Of a stretch of DNA of 64,000 nt, positions 1-9,129 are shown in pieces (within the stretch, counting starts at the first letter, position 1; the number at the start of each line of letters is the position of its first letter). The notes under the pieces were generated by a model. It worked only from the letters and a program-made list of their open reading frames with translations. It searched no databases and was not told where the DNA came from. Source of the DNA: Desulfocucumis sp964643075 (GTDB taxonomy: Bacteria > Bacillota > Desulfotomaculia > Desulfotomaculales > Desulfocucumaceae); assembly GCA_964643075.1 (NCBI GenBank), contig CAZXQO010000004.1, positions 62,001 to 126,000 of the forward strand. The letters are read 5' to 3'. A program made the position numbers and the translations under genes.

Positions 1-951
1 AACGTAGAACACGTCTATCACCGGAAAGACGCTGTTTGGCCCTTTACGGTGGTGGGAAGGCCACCCCAGGAAGATACCGTTTTCGGAAATCTGATTCATG
101 AAATTACCAATCCGGTGGTCCCCGCCTCCATCCCCGGCGTAATAGCCCTCCATGCCGTGGACGCAGCCGGCGTGCATCCCCTGCTCCTGGCGGTGGGCCG
201 GGAACGGTATGTGCCCTATGCGCCCCGGGAACCGAGGGAAATACTGACCCTGGCCAATGCCATCCTGGGATTTGGCCCCTGCTCACTGGCCAAATACCTG
301 TTTATTACCGCTCTGGAAGACCGCCCGGATTTGGATGTGTACGATGTCCGGGCGTATTTTACCCATGTGCTGGAACGGGTCGACTGGCGGCGCGATTTGC
401 ACTTTCAGACCAGGACCACCATTGATACCCTGGACTACTCGGGAACCGGCTTCAACCGGGGTTCCAAACTGGTAGTGGCCGCAGCCGGCGAGCCGAAGCG
501 TACCCTGGCTAGAACCCTGGACGAGCGGCTTCGATTGCCGAATGGTTTTAAGCGGCCGGCTCTGGCCCTGCCCGGCGTGGTCATAATCAGTACGCCGGCC
601 CGCCCTGACGCTGAAACCGGTGAAAAAGACGCCCTGCACCTGGCCGATTACCTGGGGAAGACCGGCTGTCCGGACGATATTGCCCTGATCGTGCTCACCG
701 AAGACAGCGAATTTGCCGCCCGTCATATAAATAATTTTCTCTGGGTCACCTTTACCCGTTCCAACCCCTCCCATGATGTGTATGGCGTGGACAGCTTCAC
801 CGACCACAAACACTGGGGCTGCAAGGGGCCGCTGATTATTGATGCCCGACTGAAACCCCACCATGCTCCGCCCCTGGTTGAATCCCCCGAGGTTTCCCGG
901 CGGGTAGACCGGCTCGTCGCTAAGGGCGGCAGCTTGCATGGGATTATATAA
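1..951 (+). CDS. UbiD family decarboxylase, C-terminal part (5' end outside window)
   Basis: The frame is open from base 1 and stops at 951, so the N-terminus lies upstream. UbiD enzymes are prenylated-FMN dependent (de)carboxylases acting on aromatic or unsaturated acids. The visible part has the family motif VVGRPPQEDT near residues 18-27, then the middle region with YAPREPREILTLANAILGFG and a C-terminal part with WVTFTRSNPSHD and HWGCKGPLIIDARLKPHH, all typical of UbiD/MenB-type decarboxylases. The first ATG-like start in the window (base 49) falls inside the conserved VVGRPP motif and is not a real start. Substrate cannot be told from the sequence. No UbiX partner is visible in the window. 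Confidence 0.9.
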   Translation, partial: NVEHVYHRKDAVWPFTVVGRPPQEDTVFGNLIHEITNPVVPASIPGVIALHAVDAAGVHPLLLAVGRERYVPYAPREPREILTLANAILGFGPCSLAKYLFITALEDRPDLDVYDVRAYFTHVLERVDWRRDLHFQTRTTIDTLDYSGTGFNRGSKLVVAAAGEPKRTLARTLDERLRLPNGFKRPALALPGVVIISTPARPDAETGEKDALHLADYLGKTGCPDDIALIVLTEDSEFAARHINNFLWVTFTRSNPSHDVYGVDSFTDHKHWGCKGPLIIDARLKPHHAPPLVESPEVSRRVDRLVAKGGSLHGII

Positions 952-1081
952 GCACAGTTGGGATGTGGTCACCCTGGATATCTTTCCGGAAGTTTTTCAA
1001 AAAAAGGCCTTTTTATGGGAACTTTTACATATTTAACTGCGTCCTCAGATGTAGTAAATACTGAGCGGGGAGGCAGGGTAA

Positions 1082-3322
1082 TTGGAAAAAAAGGTTGTAA
1101 AAAAGATTTTGGCGATGAGTATGACATTATTGTTTGTGGTATTTCCTTTTATGGCAACGGCTCCGGCCCTGGCGGCCGAAAAACAGGCCGTAGGAGAGGT
1201 TAAGCCGGCATCACAGGTTCAGACGGGGGTTTCCCTGGAGAAGGCCATAGAGATTGTCAAAGGGAAACTGGATATCCCCACCGGCCTGGATAAATTCAGT
1301 TCCGATTATAGTGAAAACAACGGTAAGGGTTACTGGAACCTGCGTTGGTACACGACCAAAACACCTGATGGCAATTTTAGTGTATCCGTCAGCTCAGACA
1401 GCGGGGAGATCACAAGTATTGATTACTACCGGGGCTATACACCCGGCCATTACACCGGGCTGCCCAGGTACACCAGGGAACAGGCGCTGGAAATAGCTAA
1501 AAAACAGGCTGCTAAATTGCTTCCGGAAAAATTCGGGCAAACGGTGCTGTCCCCGCCTCCACCATACGAGGTTGCTGTTTTCAGGGACAGGGACTATCCG
1601 TTGGAATACAATTTTAATTTTATGCGCACTTACAGTGGCATTCCGGTGGCCAGCCAGGGGATCAACATGGCGGTTAACGGTGAGAACGGGGAAGTAGTCA
1701 GATTTAACAGTAACTGGAACGATGCCTTGGTACTGCCCTCCCCCCAGGGCATCATTTCCGATGGCAAAGCCAGGGAAATATTTTTGGACAAGGGTGGGTT
1801 CGAGCTGACCTATTTTATGCCCCGCCCGGGGAATGATCCGGATCAGGCCGGGCCGCTGAAACTGGTATACCGCCCCAAACTGCCGGGAAGCTTTATTATT
1901 GATGCCTTTACCGGTGAACTCTACGACCCCCGGGAAAAAAATTTTATGCTGGACGAATACGGCGGGAGTGCCGGTGACATGGGGATGATGTTCAAGCTAC
2001 CCTCAGAGCAAAAAGTCATGACCCCTGAGGAGGACAGGGCCGTGCAGGAGATGAAGGGCATGCTGCCGGCTGACGAAGCTCAAAAAAAGGCGGAGGCTGC
2101 CGTTAAGGTTCCTGATGGCTTTATAATAACTTCCAAGAATCTGGATCGAAAGTATGATGTCCCCGGCTTAAGGCTCTGGAGGTTTTCCTATGAAGATAAA
2201 GAAAAAAAGAATGATATGAGTATCGAGGTCAATGCCTTTAACGGAGAATTGTTATCATTCAACTATAATTACGATGATGTGGAATATTACAAAGAGCCTG
2301 AAGTGAAGTTCAGCCAAGAGCAGGCGGAGAAAATCGCCCTGGACACCATTAGCAGGCTGCAGCCGGGGAAAGCCGGACAAGTGGCGCTGAGGGATGTAGA
2401 GCCAGAAATTGGCCCGTGGGTAAAATTTGGCAAGTCTCCCCTTGCTCGCAGCTACTGGTTTAATTACGTCAGGCTGGTCAACGGTATAGTTTATCCGGAA
2501 AACGGTTTCAGGGTCCGGGTTGACTCCACTACCGGCGAGGTTACCGATTATAATATGAGCTGGCTGGATACCCGGTTTCCCGACCCGGAAAAGGTAATGG
2601 ATGTTCAAACTATTAACCAAAAGTATCTTGTTGAGCACCCGCTTAAAAAATCATATTCCATGATGAACAGCCCCTGGGACAGGGGGGGCGAAGATGAAAA
2701 TAAATTCTATCTTGTCTTTTATGTTCCGGGGGGATACGACATCATGTATGATGCCGCAACCGGCGCGGAAATAGACTACAGCGGCAAACCGGTACTCAAG
2801 AAGGATAAAACTTTCAGTGATATATCCGGCACTTCCGACGAACAGGATATCCTGCTGCTGGCCTCCGAAGGGATTGTCAGCGGGGATGGGGGCAAATTCC
2901 GCCCCGGCGAGACGGTTACCGTGGCCGAATTGGTGGTCATGCTGGTGAAAGCGGACAAACAGGGTTATTACGGTGATGTTCCCAATACCGGCGAGGAGTG
3001 GTATAAACAATATATGGATTTAGCCCTGACCACAGGCATTCTGGAAAAAGGAATGTCCTTAAATCCGGAGGGCGGCGTTAACAGGCTGCTGATGGCACGC
3101 TTGCTGATCAACGCCAAGGGTTACGGTAAGCTGGCCCGGCTGCCGGAACTGTTTAACCTGTCCGTGGGGGACGCCGCCTCCGTGCCCAAGGATTACCGCG
3201 GTTATGTAGCCGCTGCGGTGGGTCTTGGCATCATGCCCGCAGAAAGCGGTAAATTTGCTCCGGCCAAAATGGTCACCAGGGGTGAGGCCGCCACCATGCT
3301 GGTGAGAATGCTGAAATTATAG
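1082..3322 (+). CDS. Exported protein with YcdB/YcdC-like (PepSY-type) repeats and C-terminal SLH domains
   Basis: 746 residues starting at TTG 1082, with GGGGAGGC about 10 nt upstream. Residues 1-32 form a signal peptide (basic MEKKVVKKIL, hydrophobic core, then APALAAE). Residues about 45-240 and 330-520 look like two copies of a YcdB/YcdC-type fold, with repeated phrases such as VSVSSDSGEITSIDYY and GFRVRVDSTTGEVTDYN. From about residue 575 to the end there are three S-layer homology repeats (SDISGTSDEQDILLLASEGI; YYGDVPNTGEEWYKQYMDLA; VTRGEAATMLVRML). It is therefore probably anchored to secondary cell-wall polymer and works outside the cell, perhaps as a protease inhibitor or surface protein. 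The exact role is not known. It is monocistronic, followed directly by a perfect hairpin. Confidence 0.85.
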   Translation: MEKKVVKKILAMSMTLLFVVFPFMATAPALAAEKQAVGEVKPASQVQTGVSLEKAIEIVKGKLDIPTGLDKFSSDYSENNGKGYWNLRWYTTKTPDGNFSVSVSSDSGEITSIDYYRGYTPGHYTGLPRYTREQALEIAKKQAAKLLPEKFGQTVLSPPPPYEVAVFRDRDYPLEYNFNFMRTYSGIPVASQGINMAVNGENGEVVRFNSNWNDALVLPSPQGIISDGKAREIFLDKGGFELTYFMPRPGNDPDQAGPLKLVYRPKLPGSFIIDAFTGELYDPREKNFMLDEYGGSAGDMGMMFKLPSEQKVMTPEEDRAVQEMKGMLPADEAQKKAEAAVKVPDGFIITSKNLDRKYDVPGLRLWRFSYEDKEKKNDMSIEVNAFNGELLSFNYNYDDVEYYKEPEVKFSQEQAEKIALDTISRLQPGKAGQVALRDVEPEIGPWVKFGKSPLARSYWFNYVRLVNGIVYPENGFRVRVDSTTGEVTDYNMSWLDTRFPDPEKVMDVQTINQKYLVEHPLKKSYSMMNSPWDRGGEDENKFYLVFYVPGGYDIMYDAATGAEIDYSGKPVLKKDKTFSDISGTSDEQDILLLASEGIVSGDGGKFRPGETVTVAELVVMLVKADKQGYYGDVPNTGEEWYKQYMDLALTTGILEKGMSLNPEGGVNRLLMARLLINAKGYGKLARLPELFNLSVGDAASVPKDYRGYVAAAVGLGIMPAESGKFAPAKMVTRGEAATMLVRMLKL

Positions 3323-3329
3323 TAGAACC

Positions 3330-3366
3330 GCAGATAAACCCCGCCCTTCCGGCGGGGTTTATCTGC
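3330..3366 (+). terminator. Perfect 16-bp hairpin after the SLH protein gene
   Basis: GCAGATAAACCCCGCC and its exact reverse complement are separated by a 5-nt loop, beginning 8 nt after the stop codon at 3322. The U-rich run is only partial (GGTTTATCTGC then TTATTCC), so termination strength is uncertain. Position and symmetry fit a transcript end. Confidence 0.75.
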
Positions 3367-3568
3367 TTATTCCAGACGCTGGCCGACGATGATGTTTATG
3401 ATATACTATGATGCCACTGGCCCAGGGATAGATAGGTGGTAGCTAAATAGCAGGATTTCCTGCCATTCTTTTTATTACGGAAACATATTGTCGATTATGA
3501 AAAGGAAAAGGGGGGCAATGGAAGAAATTTATACATTTAATAGTTCATGTCAAATTGGAGGAGCTGTT

Positions 3569-6037
3569 TTGAGCAGTCAGTATTCACCGGAAGAAGCATT
3601 GAAACACTATTTTAACTTTACCTGCTTTCGCCAGGGACAGAAAGAGGTTGTGGAAAAGGTACTGAACGGGAATAACGTACTGGCGGTAATGCCTACCGGG
3701 CTGGGTAAATCACTGTGCTACCAGCTTCCTGCCTTTATGCTGCCGGGGATTGCGGTGGTTATATCACCACTGGTAGCACTGATGAAGGATCAGGTGGATG
3801 CCTTGTACGGTAAAAATCTCAGTCAGGCCACCTACATCAGCAGCCAGCTTGCTCCTGAAGAACAAAGGCGGCGCCTGGAAGAGATGGGCAGGGAAAAATA
3901 CAAAATTGTATACGTTGCACCGGAACGTTTGAAAAGCCGTATGTTTCTGGCTCAACTGGCCAGGTTGAAGGTATCCCTGCTAACTGTGGATGAGGCGCAC
4001 TGCATTTCCCACTGGGGGCATGATTTCCGGCCGGATTATTTATATATACGGGAATTTTACGAACAGATTCCGGGTAGTCCGGTAATACTGGCCCTGACCG
4101 CTACCGCCACGCCCGCCGTACAAAAGGATATCCTGGAACAACTGGGCATACCCGGTGCGCACAGAGTTATCAGCGGTAGCGACAGGCCAAACTTGTATTA
4201 CAGCGCGGGTAATTTTGACAGCGACGGGGCCAAGCTGGCAGAGCTGCAAAGACTATTGTCCGGACGCCGGGGAAGCGGCCTTGTCTACGTGGCCACCAGA
4301 AAGGAAGCGGAAAGGGTGGCCCAGTGGGTGAGTAATAACCTAAAAATGACCGCGGCAGCCTATCATGCCGGCCTGGAGCCCGCCGGGAGAAGCCGGGTCC
4401 AGGAGGATTTCCTGCAGGGCGGAATTGATGTGGTGGTTTGCACCAATGCCTTTGGCATGGGTATAGACAAACCGGATATACGCTTTGTTATTCACTATTG
4501 TATGCCTTCTTCCATGGAGGCATATTACCAGGAAGTGGGGCGGGCGGGAAGGGACGGACAGCCTGCCAGGTGTTCCCTTTTGTTCACTCAACGGGACCGG
4601 CAGCTGCAGGAGTGGATTATAGATAACGATGCCCTGGGCAAAGAAGATATTATTAATTTTTGGCGTGTGTACAGGGAATGCCTGCAGGGCGACGTGTCCG
4701 TAATTTCCTGTGCCGCCCTGGAGCAGAAGAATATTGATGAGATAAAAGTAAGGCTTTTGCTGGCCATTTTGGAAAGGCTGCAGGTAGCCCGGCTGGCCGA
4801 CCGGAACGGGGACAGCCTGTACCTGGAAGCCGGTTCCCGCTCTCCCACCGGCCCGTTGATGAATAGTGTTCTGCATGAACTCAGGCAACGAACTGCGGCC
4901 AGAAAAGAGAAGCTGGCGTCCATGCTTAACTGGATACACCACAGTGGCTGCCGCCGGTCCTTACTTTTAAATTATTTCGGTGAATCCGTACCGGAGCGGG
5001 TGGAGGTGTGCTGTGACAACTGCAGGGACACCGGCAGCGGCAGAATGCCGGTGTCCCTTTTACCCCTGGAGATTTTTGCCGCCGTAAAAGAACTTCCCCG
5101 GCCCCTGGGACAAAAGAAGCTGACGGACGTGCTGAGAGGTTCCCGGGCACGGGATATCACCGGATGGGGGTACCACAATCTGGAGTGTTACAGCAAATTG
5201 TCCAGCCTTTCCGCCGCAGCGGTCCGCGGGCTGATCAACCAGTTAATAGGGGACGGTTTTCTGGGGGTGGCAGGGGATGAATATCCGGTGGTGGTGCTGA
5301 CGCCCCGGGGCGATGATATACTTAAAAGCGGTGAAGCGTTGCCGGTGAGGGATGTATTTTTACCCAGGGTAAAAACCTCCGCTAGCACTGGTGCGGAAGT
5401 ACAGCCCAGGGACGGGGAACTGCTGGCCAGGCTGAAGGATTTCAGGACCGGGCTGGCCCGTCAAGAGTCAATGCCGCCATATGTGTTCTTCCATGACAGG
5501 GTCCTGGTAGAATTGGCCGATAGGAAGCCGCTTACCCGGGCGGAATTGATGAAGGTTAAAGGGCTTGGCGAAAAAAAGATAGACAGATTCGGGGAGCAGT
5601 TGATAAATATAATCCAGACCTGTGCCGGTGGTCATGCAACCGGCCCGGACGGGGTGGGTCAGGCTGGAGCACCCGCCGGGGCGGAGATTGAGGCAATTTC
5701 CAGGTTCGCAAGGGGTTCATTAGTGGCGGACAATATTGAAGGTCTCTTCAAGGAAGGTTTGTCAGCGCAGGCCATCGCTTATCGGTTGGGTTTCCCGGAA
5801 GACGTGGTGGAGGGTTATCTGGCGGGGCTGGTGGCGGAAAACAGGATTAATATCGACGATCTGGTGCCGTGGCCTATGCGCCGGCAGATATATCTGGCCA
5901 TGGAGCAGGCGGGCATCAAAAGGCCGGCTGCCATCAGACAACTGCTGCCGGAAAGCATACCCGGCAGCGCAATCCGCTACGTCCGGGCCTGTCTTTTGAA
6001 AGACGGGAGACTGCAGGCGGAAGATGTTACAGAATGA
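3569..6037 (+). CDS. recQ: ATP-dependent DNA helicase RecQ
   Basis: 3'-5' DNA helicase of recombination and repair. I place the start at TTG 3569 because GGAGGAG (3557-3563) lies 5 nt upstream; the frame is open further up but without a ribosome site. Order: superfamily 2 helicase core with Walker A MPTGLGKSLCYQLPA, the DEAH box in DEAHCISHWGHDFRP, and motif VI in QEVGRAGRDGQPA; then the zinc-binding RQC region with CRRSLLLNYFG and CCDNCRD; then an HRDC-like helical domain (PPYVFFHDRVLVELADRKP); then a C-terminal extension with a helix-turn-helix look (GLSAQAIAYRLGFPEDVVEG). At about 822 residues it is longer than E. coli RecQ (about 610), because of the C-terminal extension common in Firmicutes. 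Standalone gene. Confidence 0.93.
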   Translation: MSSQYSPEEALKHYFNFTCFRQGQKEVVEKVLNGNNVLAVMPTGLGKSLCYQLPAFMLPGIAVVISPLVALMKDQVDALYGKNLSQATYISSQLAPEEQRRRLEEMGREKYKIVYVAPERLKSRMFLAQLARLKVSLLTVDEAHCISHWGHDFRPDYLYIREFYEQIPGSPVILALTATATPAVQKDILEQLGIPGAHRVISGSDRPNLYYSAGNFDSDGAKLAELQRLLSGRRGSGLVYVATRKEAERVAQWVSNNLKMTAAAYHAGLEPAGRSRVQEDFLQGGIDVVVCTNAFGMGIDKPDIRFVIHYCMPSSMEAYYQEVGRAGRDGQPARCSLLFTQRDRQLQEWIIDNDALGKEDIINFWRVYRECLQGDVSVISCAALEQKNIDEIKVRLLLAILERLQVARLADRNGDSLYLEAGSRSPTGPLMNSVLHELRQRTAARKEKLASMLNWIHHSGCRRSLLLNYFGESVPERVEVCCDNCRDTGSGRMPVSLLPLEIFAAVKELPRPLGQKKLTDVLRGSRARDITGWGYHNLECYSKLSSLSAAAVRGLINQLIGDGFLGVAGDEYPVVVLTPRGDDILKSGEALPVRDVFLPRVKTSASTGAEVQPRDGELLARLKDFRTGLARQESMPPYVFFHDRVLVELADRKPLTRAELMKVKGLGEKKIDRFGEQLINIIQTCAGGHATGPDGVGQAGAPAGAEIEAISRFARGSLVADNIEGLFKEGLSAQAIAYRLGFPEDVVEGYLAGLVAENRINIDDLVPWPMRRQIYLAMEQAGIKRPAAIRQLLPESIPGSAIRYVRACLLKDGRLQAEDVTE

Positions 6038-6434
6038 ATAGTCCCGTGCCGTTGGTCTGGCAGGAACAACAAATTTTTGTTTATAGATTTCACTTAACAA
6101 GAAGGTTGCCCGTTATGTATAGAAAATAGCAAATGGTAAGTTTTTTATCATTTTCACTCGGTGGATGAATCGACAAATAAAATATGCGGTTCAATCTCAA
6201 GATCTGCCGCTACTTTCTCAACAAGTTCTACAGAAGGGTTTTCTGATCTCTTCTAAGGTATCCCCAATAAGAGGGAGTAAAACCTGCACGAAGAGCAACT
6301 TCACCCTGAGAAAAACACTTTACTTTTCTGATTGTGTGCATGTTTTTCCTTGCAGTATTTTCAACAAATATCGACATTAAATACCACTGTGAATATTTAT
6401 TAGACAAAAAAAATACATTGACGGTTTATTGTTG
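6038..6434. other. Intergenic region with no convincing gene
   Basis: About 400 AT-rich bases between recQ and the chemoreceptor gene. A 71-codon open frame at 6165-6380 has no ribosome site and an unconvincing translation, so I do not call it. The 3' end leads into the promoter at 6435. Confidence 0.6.
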
Positions 6435-6464
6435 TTGTAATTTGTATACATATGGTTTTATAAT
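6435..6464 (+). promoter_or_regulatory. Candidate sigma-A promoter of the chemoreceptor gene
   Basis: TTGTAA (6435-6440), an 18-nt spacer and a consensus TATAAT (6459-6464), about 100 nt upstream of the start codon. An alternative -35 TTGACG lies at 6418. Inferred from matches only. Confidence 0.5.
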
Positions 6465-6564
6465 ATTCGATGTACATATTTAATCTGTTTCGCAAGGGCA
6501 AAACTACCATCGAAAGAGAAAAATTAGATGTACCAGATGTTATTTGTATTATGGGAGTGGAAAA

Positions 6565-7776
6565 ATGGGTTTATTTAAAAAACAAAATATAGCCTATAGC
6601 AGCGTTAGTAATCAATCAGGTGACTTGTTCTTTGGCCTTGCAGTAGGCCGGTTTATCATGAGCCATACAGAGCTTCTGGCCTTGTGGAGCAGGCTCAAGG
6701 CAGACGAGGCCGCCCGGGAGTCTGAACGCCAGGCGGTGGGAGCCCAGGAGCTTTCGGCGTCTATCCAGGAAATAAATGCTTCTGTTGAAGAAACAGCGGC
6801 AACGCACTATGAATTGAACAACCTGTCTGGGGTCAACCAGGCAGCCCTGGCGGAAATGGAAAGGCTATTAGGAAGTGTAGCAACCGGGATAGAGAATGTC
6901 GGGAATCAGTTAAACGAAGTCGGCCACCGGCTTGACAAGATTGGTCAGATCGGTGAACAGGTTGCCGATATTGCCGACCAGACGAATTTGTTAGCGTTAA
7001 ATGCTGCTATTGAGGCCGCCCGGGCGGGGGAGCATGGCCGTGGCTTTGCCGTGGTGGCCCAGGAGGTTGGAAAGCTAGCCGGAAACACCAAGGATGCGGT
7101 AAGTACAGTGAAAAACTTATCTACAGAAATGGAGCACTTATCTCAAACAGCAATAAGCAGCAGCCGGGAAATTAAAAACTCCTTTGGCGGATATGCAAAG
7201 CATGTAGCTTCTGCATCTGATAGTGTCCGGCAAAGCATAGATAGAATGATGTCTGCATCCGGTGCAATTGAAGGCATATCGGCAGCTATCCAGCAAATAA
7301 CCGCTACCGTCGGCGACTTTGCCCAGTCAGGCCAACGATTGGCTGAAATAACGGGATTTGGGAATGCATGTTCAGTTAACGCCAATCAAGTCCGTGAGGC
7401 TGCTCTACCTGTTCTTGAGGCTCTCTTTGCAGGAATAATTGAAGAGACGCCAATTCACATTCTGGCGGCCAGGCTATTCGAGCACGCCCGGTTCCTTAAC
7501 ACAGTTGCCGTAAAGGCTGGCAAGAATGAAAAAGTGGCAGACCACACTGAGTGCGCCTTCGGACACTGGTACAACGGGGACGGTGGTAAAAAATTCGGGC
7601 ATTTACCTGCTTGGCGGGCTATAGGCGGACCTCACCACCGGGTACATGCATCGGGTGCTGCCCTGGTGAAGGAAGCTCGTGCTGACGCCGCCGGGGAGAT
7701 GTCCGAGGCCTCCTTGGAACTCTTAAAACGCTTTATTGTTCTAAAAGAAGAGATCGCCAAAAATATTATGCAGTAA
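6565..7776 (+). CDS. Soluble methyl-accepting chemotaxis protein with C-terminal CZB zinc-binding domain
   Basis: 403 residues from the ATG at 6565, preceded by GGGAGTGG. No transmembrane segment or HAMP domain is present, so the receptor should be cytoplasmic. The signalling hairpin is clear: the conserved tip NLLALNAAIEAARAGEHGRG lies around residue 140, followed by FAVVAQEVGKLA. After the coiled coil, the last ~120 residues form a CZB (chemoreceptor zinc-binding) domain, with a His in LFEHARFLN, the HTECAFGHWYNGDGG segment (CZB-type His/Cys-x-x-Gly-x-Trp) and HHRVHASG. CZB domains bind zinc and are known to link chemotaxis to zinc or oxidant sensing. The N-terminal part before the coiled coil is only about 60 residues and shows no recognisable sensor. 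The first two dozen residues could also be read from TTG 6544. Confidence 0.85.
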   Translation: MGLFKKQNIAYSSVSNQSGDLFFGLAVGRFIMSHTELLALWSRLKADEAARESERQAVGAQELSASIQEINASVEETAATHYELNNLSGVNQAALAEMERLLGSVATGIENVGNQLNEVGHRLDKIGQIGEQVADIADQTNLLALNAAIEAARAGEHGRGFAVVAQEVGKLAGNTKDAVSTVKNLSTEMEHLSQTAISSSREIKNSFGGYAKHVASASDSVRQSIDRMMSASGAIEGISAAIQQITATVGDFAQSGQRLAEITGFGNACSVNANQVREAALPVLEALFAGIIEETPIHILAARLFEHARFLNTVAVKAGKNEKVADHTECAFGHWYNGDGGKKFGHLPAWRAIGGPHHRVHASGAALVKEARADAAGEMSEASLELLKRFIVLKEEIAKNIMQ

Positions 7777-7825
7777 AAAATAAATGCAGCATTTTACGGA
7801 AGTCTTCTCGTGGCTAAAAAAGTAG

Positions 7826-7862
7826 CCACTCAACTTCCCTGGCGGAAGAAGAGTGGTTTTTT
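7826..7862 (+). terminator. Rho-independent terminator after the chemoreceptor gene
   Basis: CCACTC-AA-CTTCC, a 5-nt loop, GGAAG-AA-GAGTGG, then six T's: an interrupted but complementary stem with a T-tract, 50 nt after the stop codon. Confidence 0.8.
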
Positions 7863-7949
7863 CTTGCCAAAATAGTTTACGTATGGAAGGGAAAAAACCG
7901 GTGACGGAAGAATGCAACAATAAAATTAATTAAGTTTGGGTGATGTTTC

Positions 7950-8154
7950 TTGCGCTTCCTGCATACTTCCGACTGGCACCTGGGACGCAGCCTGGAAGGG
8001 CGCAGCCGTTCCAGCGAACAGGAAGAATTTGTCGATGAGATATGCCGTATTGCCTCAGATCAGCAGGTCGATGCGGTTTTGCTGGCCGGGGACGTCTTTG
8101 ACAGTTCCAATCCTTCCGCTGCTGCAGAACAGCGCATGGAGAAATTGTTTAGGT
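7950..8154 (+). pseudogene. sbcD: 5' fragment of sbcD (exonuclease SbcCD subunit D), truncated
   Basis: Translation from TTG 7950 begins RFLHTSDWHLGRSLEGRSR, the metallophosphoesterase N-terminus of SbcD nucleases (motif DxH: D-W-H), and continues through VDAVLLAGDVFDSSNP (GDxxD motif) to about codon 68 (EQRMEKLF). The reading frame then continues to 8270 but loses all resemblance to SbcD; that tail is antisense to the capK-like fragment on the other strand. SbcD is normally about 400 residues and partnered by SbcC; the GNHD and later motifs and sbcC are absent here. The gene is cut at a rearrangement junction near 8150, so it cannot encode a working nuclease. Confidence 0.8.
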
Positions 8155-8159
8155 CGGTA

Positions 8160-8755
8160 ACCAGAAGCAATCCGCTTTGCCCGAATGGGAGAGGCTGCAT
8201 CATTTTCGAATCTACAACTTCCATGATAGCATTCTCTGCGCTTATGTGCATATTTCGATTAATACATTGATAAGCTAATATCCAGATCATGACACTGCGG
8301 CTGCCTGGTGAAATACCCCACCATGAAAGCCCACGCCAACGGGCAGCTTCGTAATATTCAACTGTAGATCGGTCAATAAAGAATCTTACAGGTTCACCGG
8401 TAGAACTACCGGTACGATTTGCAATTAAGTGGTTCTTAGAAACAGTTTGGTTTAAATATGCATTCGGATTCTTTCGGTATGTTTTTTTATCTAATACTGG
8501 AAAATTAGATAAAGCATTCAATGCATCCGATTCAATATGATTTCTGAGATTCGCAAACGATTGATATGCAGAAACATGTGCAATACACTCAAGCAGCAAT
8601 TTTTTTAGTTTCTCATTCTGCATTCTGCGGAGTTGATATTGTTTTAATTTTTGAGATTGCTGCAATTCAGATATGTTATATCGTATCTGGTTGCCTTTAT
8701 ATTTTTCCATGACTGGATAAAGAATATGTTCAATAAAAGGTTTAACTAAATCCAT
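8160..8755 (-). pseudogene. N-terminal fragment of a PaaK/CapK-like adenylate-forming enzyme
   Basis: On the minus strand an ATG at 8755, with AAAGGAG 7 nt upstream, starts about 195 codons resembling the phenylacetate-CoA ligase/CapK family. The part FPVLDKKTYRKNP is followed by the glycine/serine-rich nucleotide-binding motif NRTGSSTGEPVRFF (about residue 110) and ARWRGLSWWGISPGSR. Family members are about 430-460 residues. Here the frame runs into sequence antisense to the truncated sbcD and stops at 8060, so the C-terminal half with catalytic residues is missing. CapK-like proteins usually sit in polysaccharide loci, and no such locus is nearby, so this end was probably brought in by a rearrangement. 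Confidence 0.7.
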
Positions 8756-9032
8756 ATTTTCGCTCCTTTAATTAAGGAGGTAATTTCAGCTCTGTACCCA
8801 ATAATGAGAAACAGAGGCCTCCGGGATTGTTCCGGAGGAGGTTCACCGCTCGACTTTGTCCTATATAAGCTTACCATATAGATACATACAAGCATACTAT
8901 AATGATTCGACGTTGTAAGTGTGAAAGACACAAGTAACGACTAATAAAGACATTTTATGACACACTAACATTAATTATTAAAATCAAATGTTAAAGACTA
9001 AATATTTAAATCATAACGGGATCTGTTCATTA
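8756..9032. other. AT-rich intergenic region with a structured leader on the minus strand
   Basis: Read on the minus strand, the ~90 nt before the capK-like fragment hold three adjacent hairpins: CCTCCGG/CCGGAGG (about 8818-8840), CTCTGT/ACAGAG (8789-8816) and the palindrome CTCCTTTAATTAAGGAG (8763-8779) overlapping the ribosome site. I do not recognise a riboswitch class. The rest (8880-9032) is AT-rich without a gene. Confidence 0.4.
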
Positions 9033-9069
9033 AAAAACCCTGCCGGCTTGAATAGCCCGCAGGGTTTTT
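9033..9069 (-). terminator. Terminator downstream of gap
   Basis: AAAAACCCTGC and GCAGGGTTTTT pair around a 15-nt loop. On the minus strand this follows the GAPDH stop codon by about 60 nt. Symmetric A and T tracts could make it bidirectional. Confidence 0.85.
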
Positions 9070-9129
9070 GTGTGGTTTATTTGTTTTAGGTATCAGTAGT
9101 AAATAAGCTGCTAAAAAATTTATCCCCGT

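Noticed and set aside
283..972. A 229-codon minus-strand frame opposite the UbiD gene
   Set aside because: The plus strand encodes clear UbiD motifs; the minus-strand translation has no family features or ribosome site.
6165..6380. A 71-codon open frame between recQ and the chemoreceptor
   Set aside because: AT-rich, no ribosome site, no recognisable protein character.
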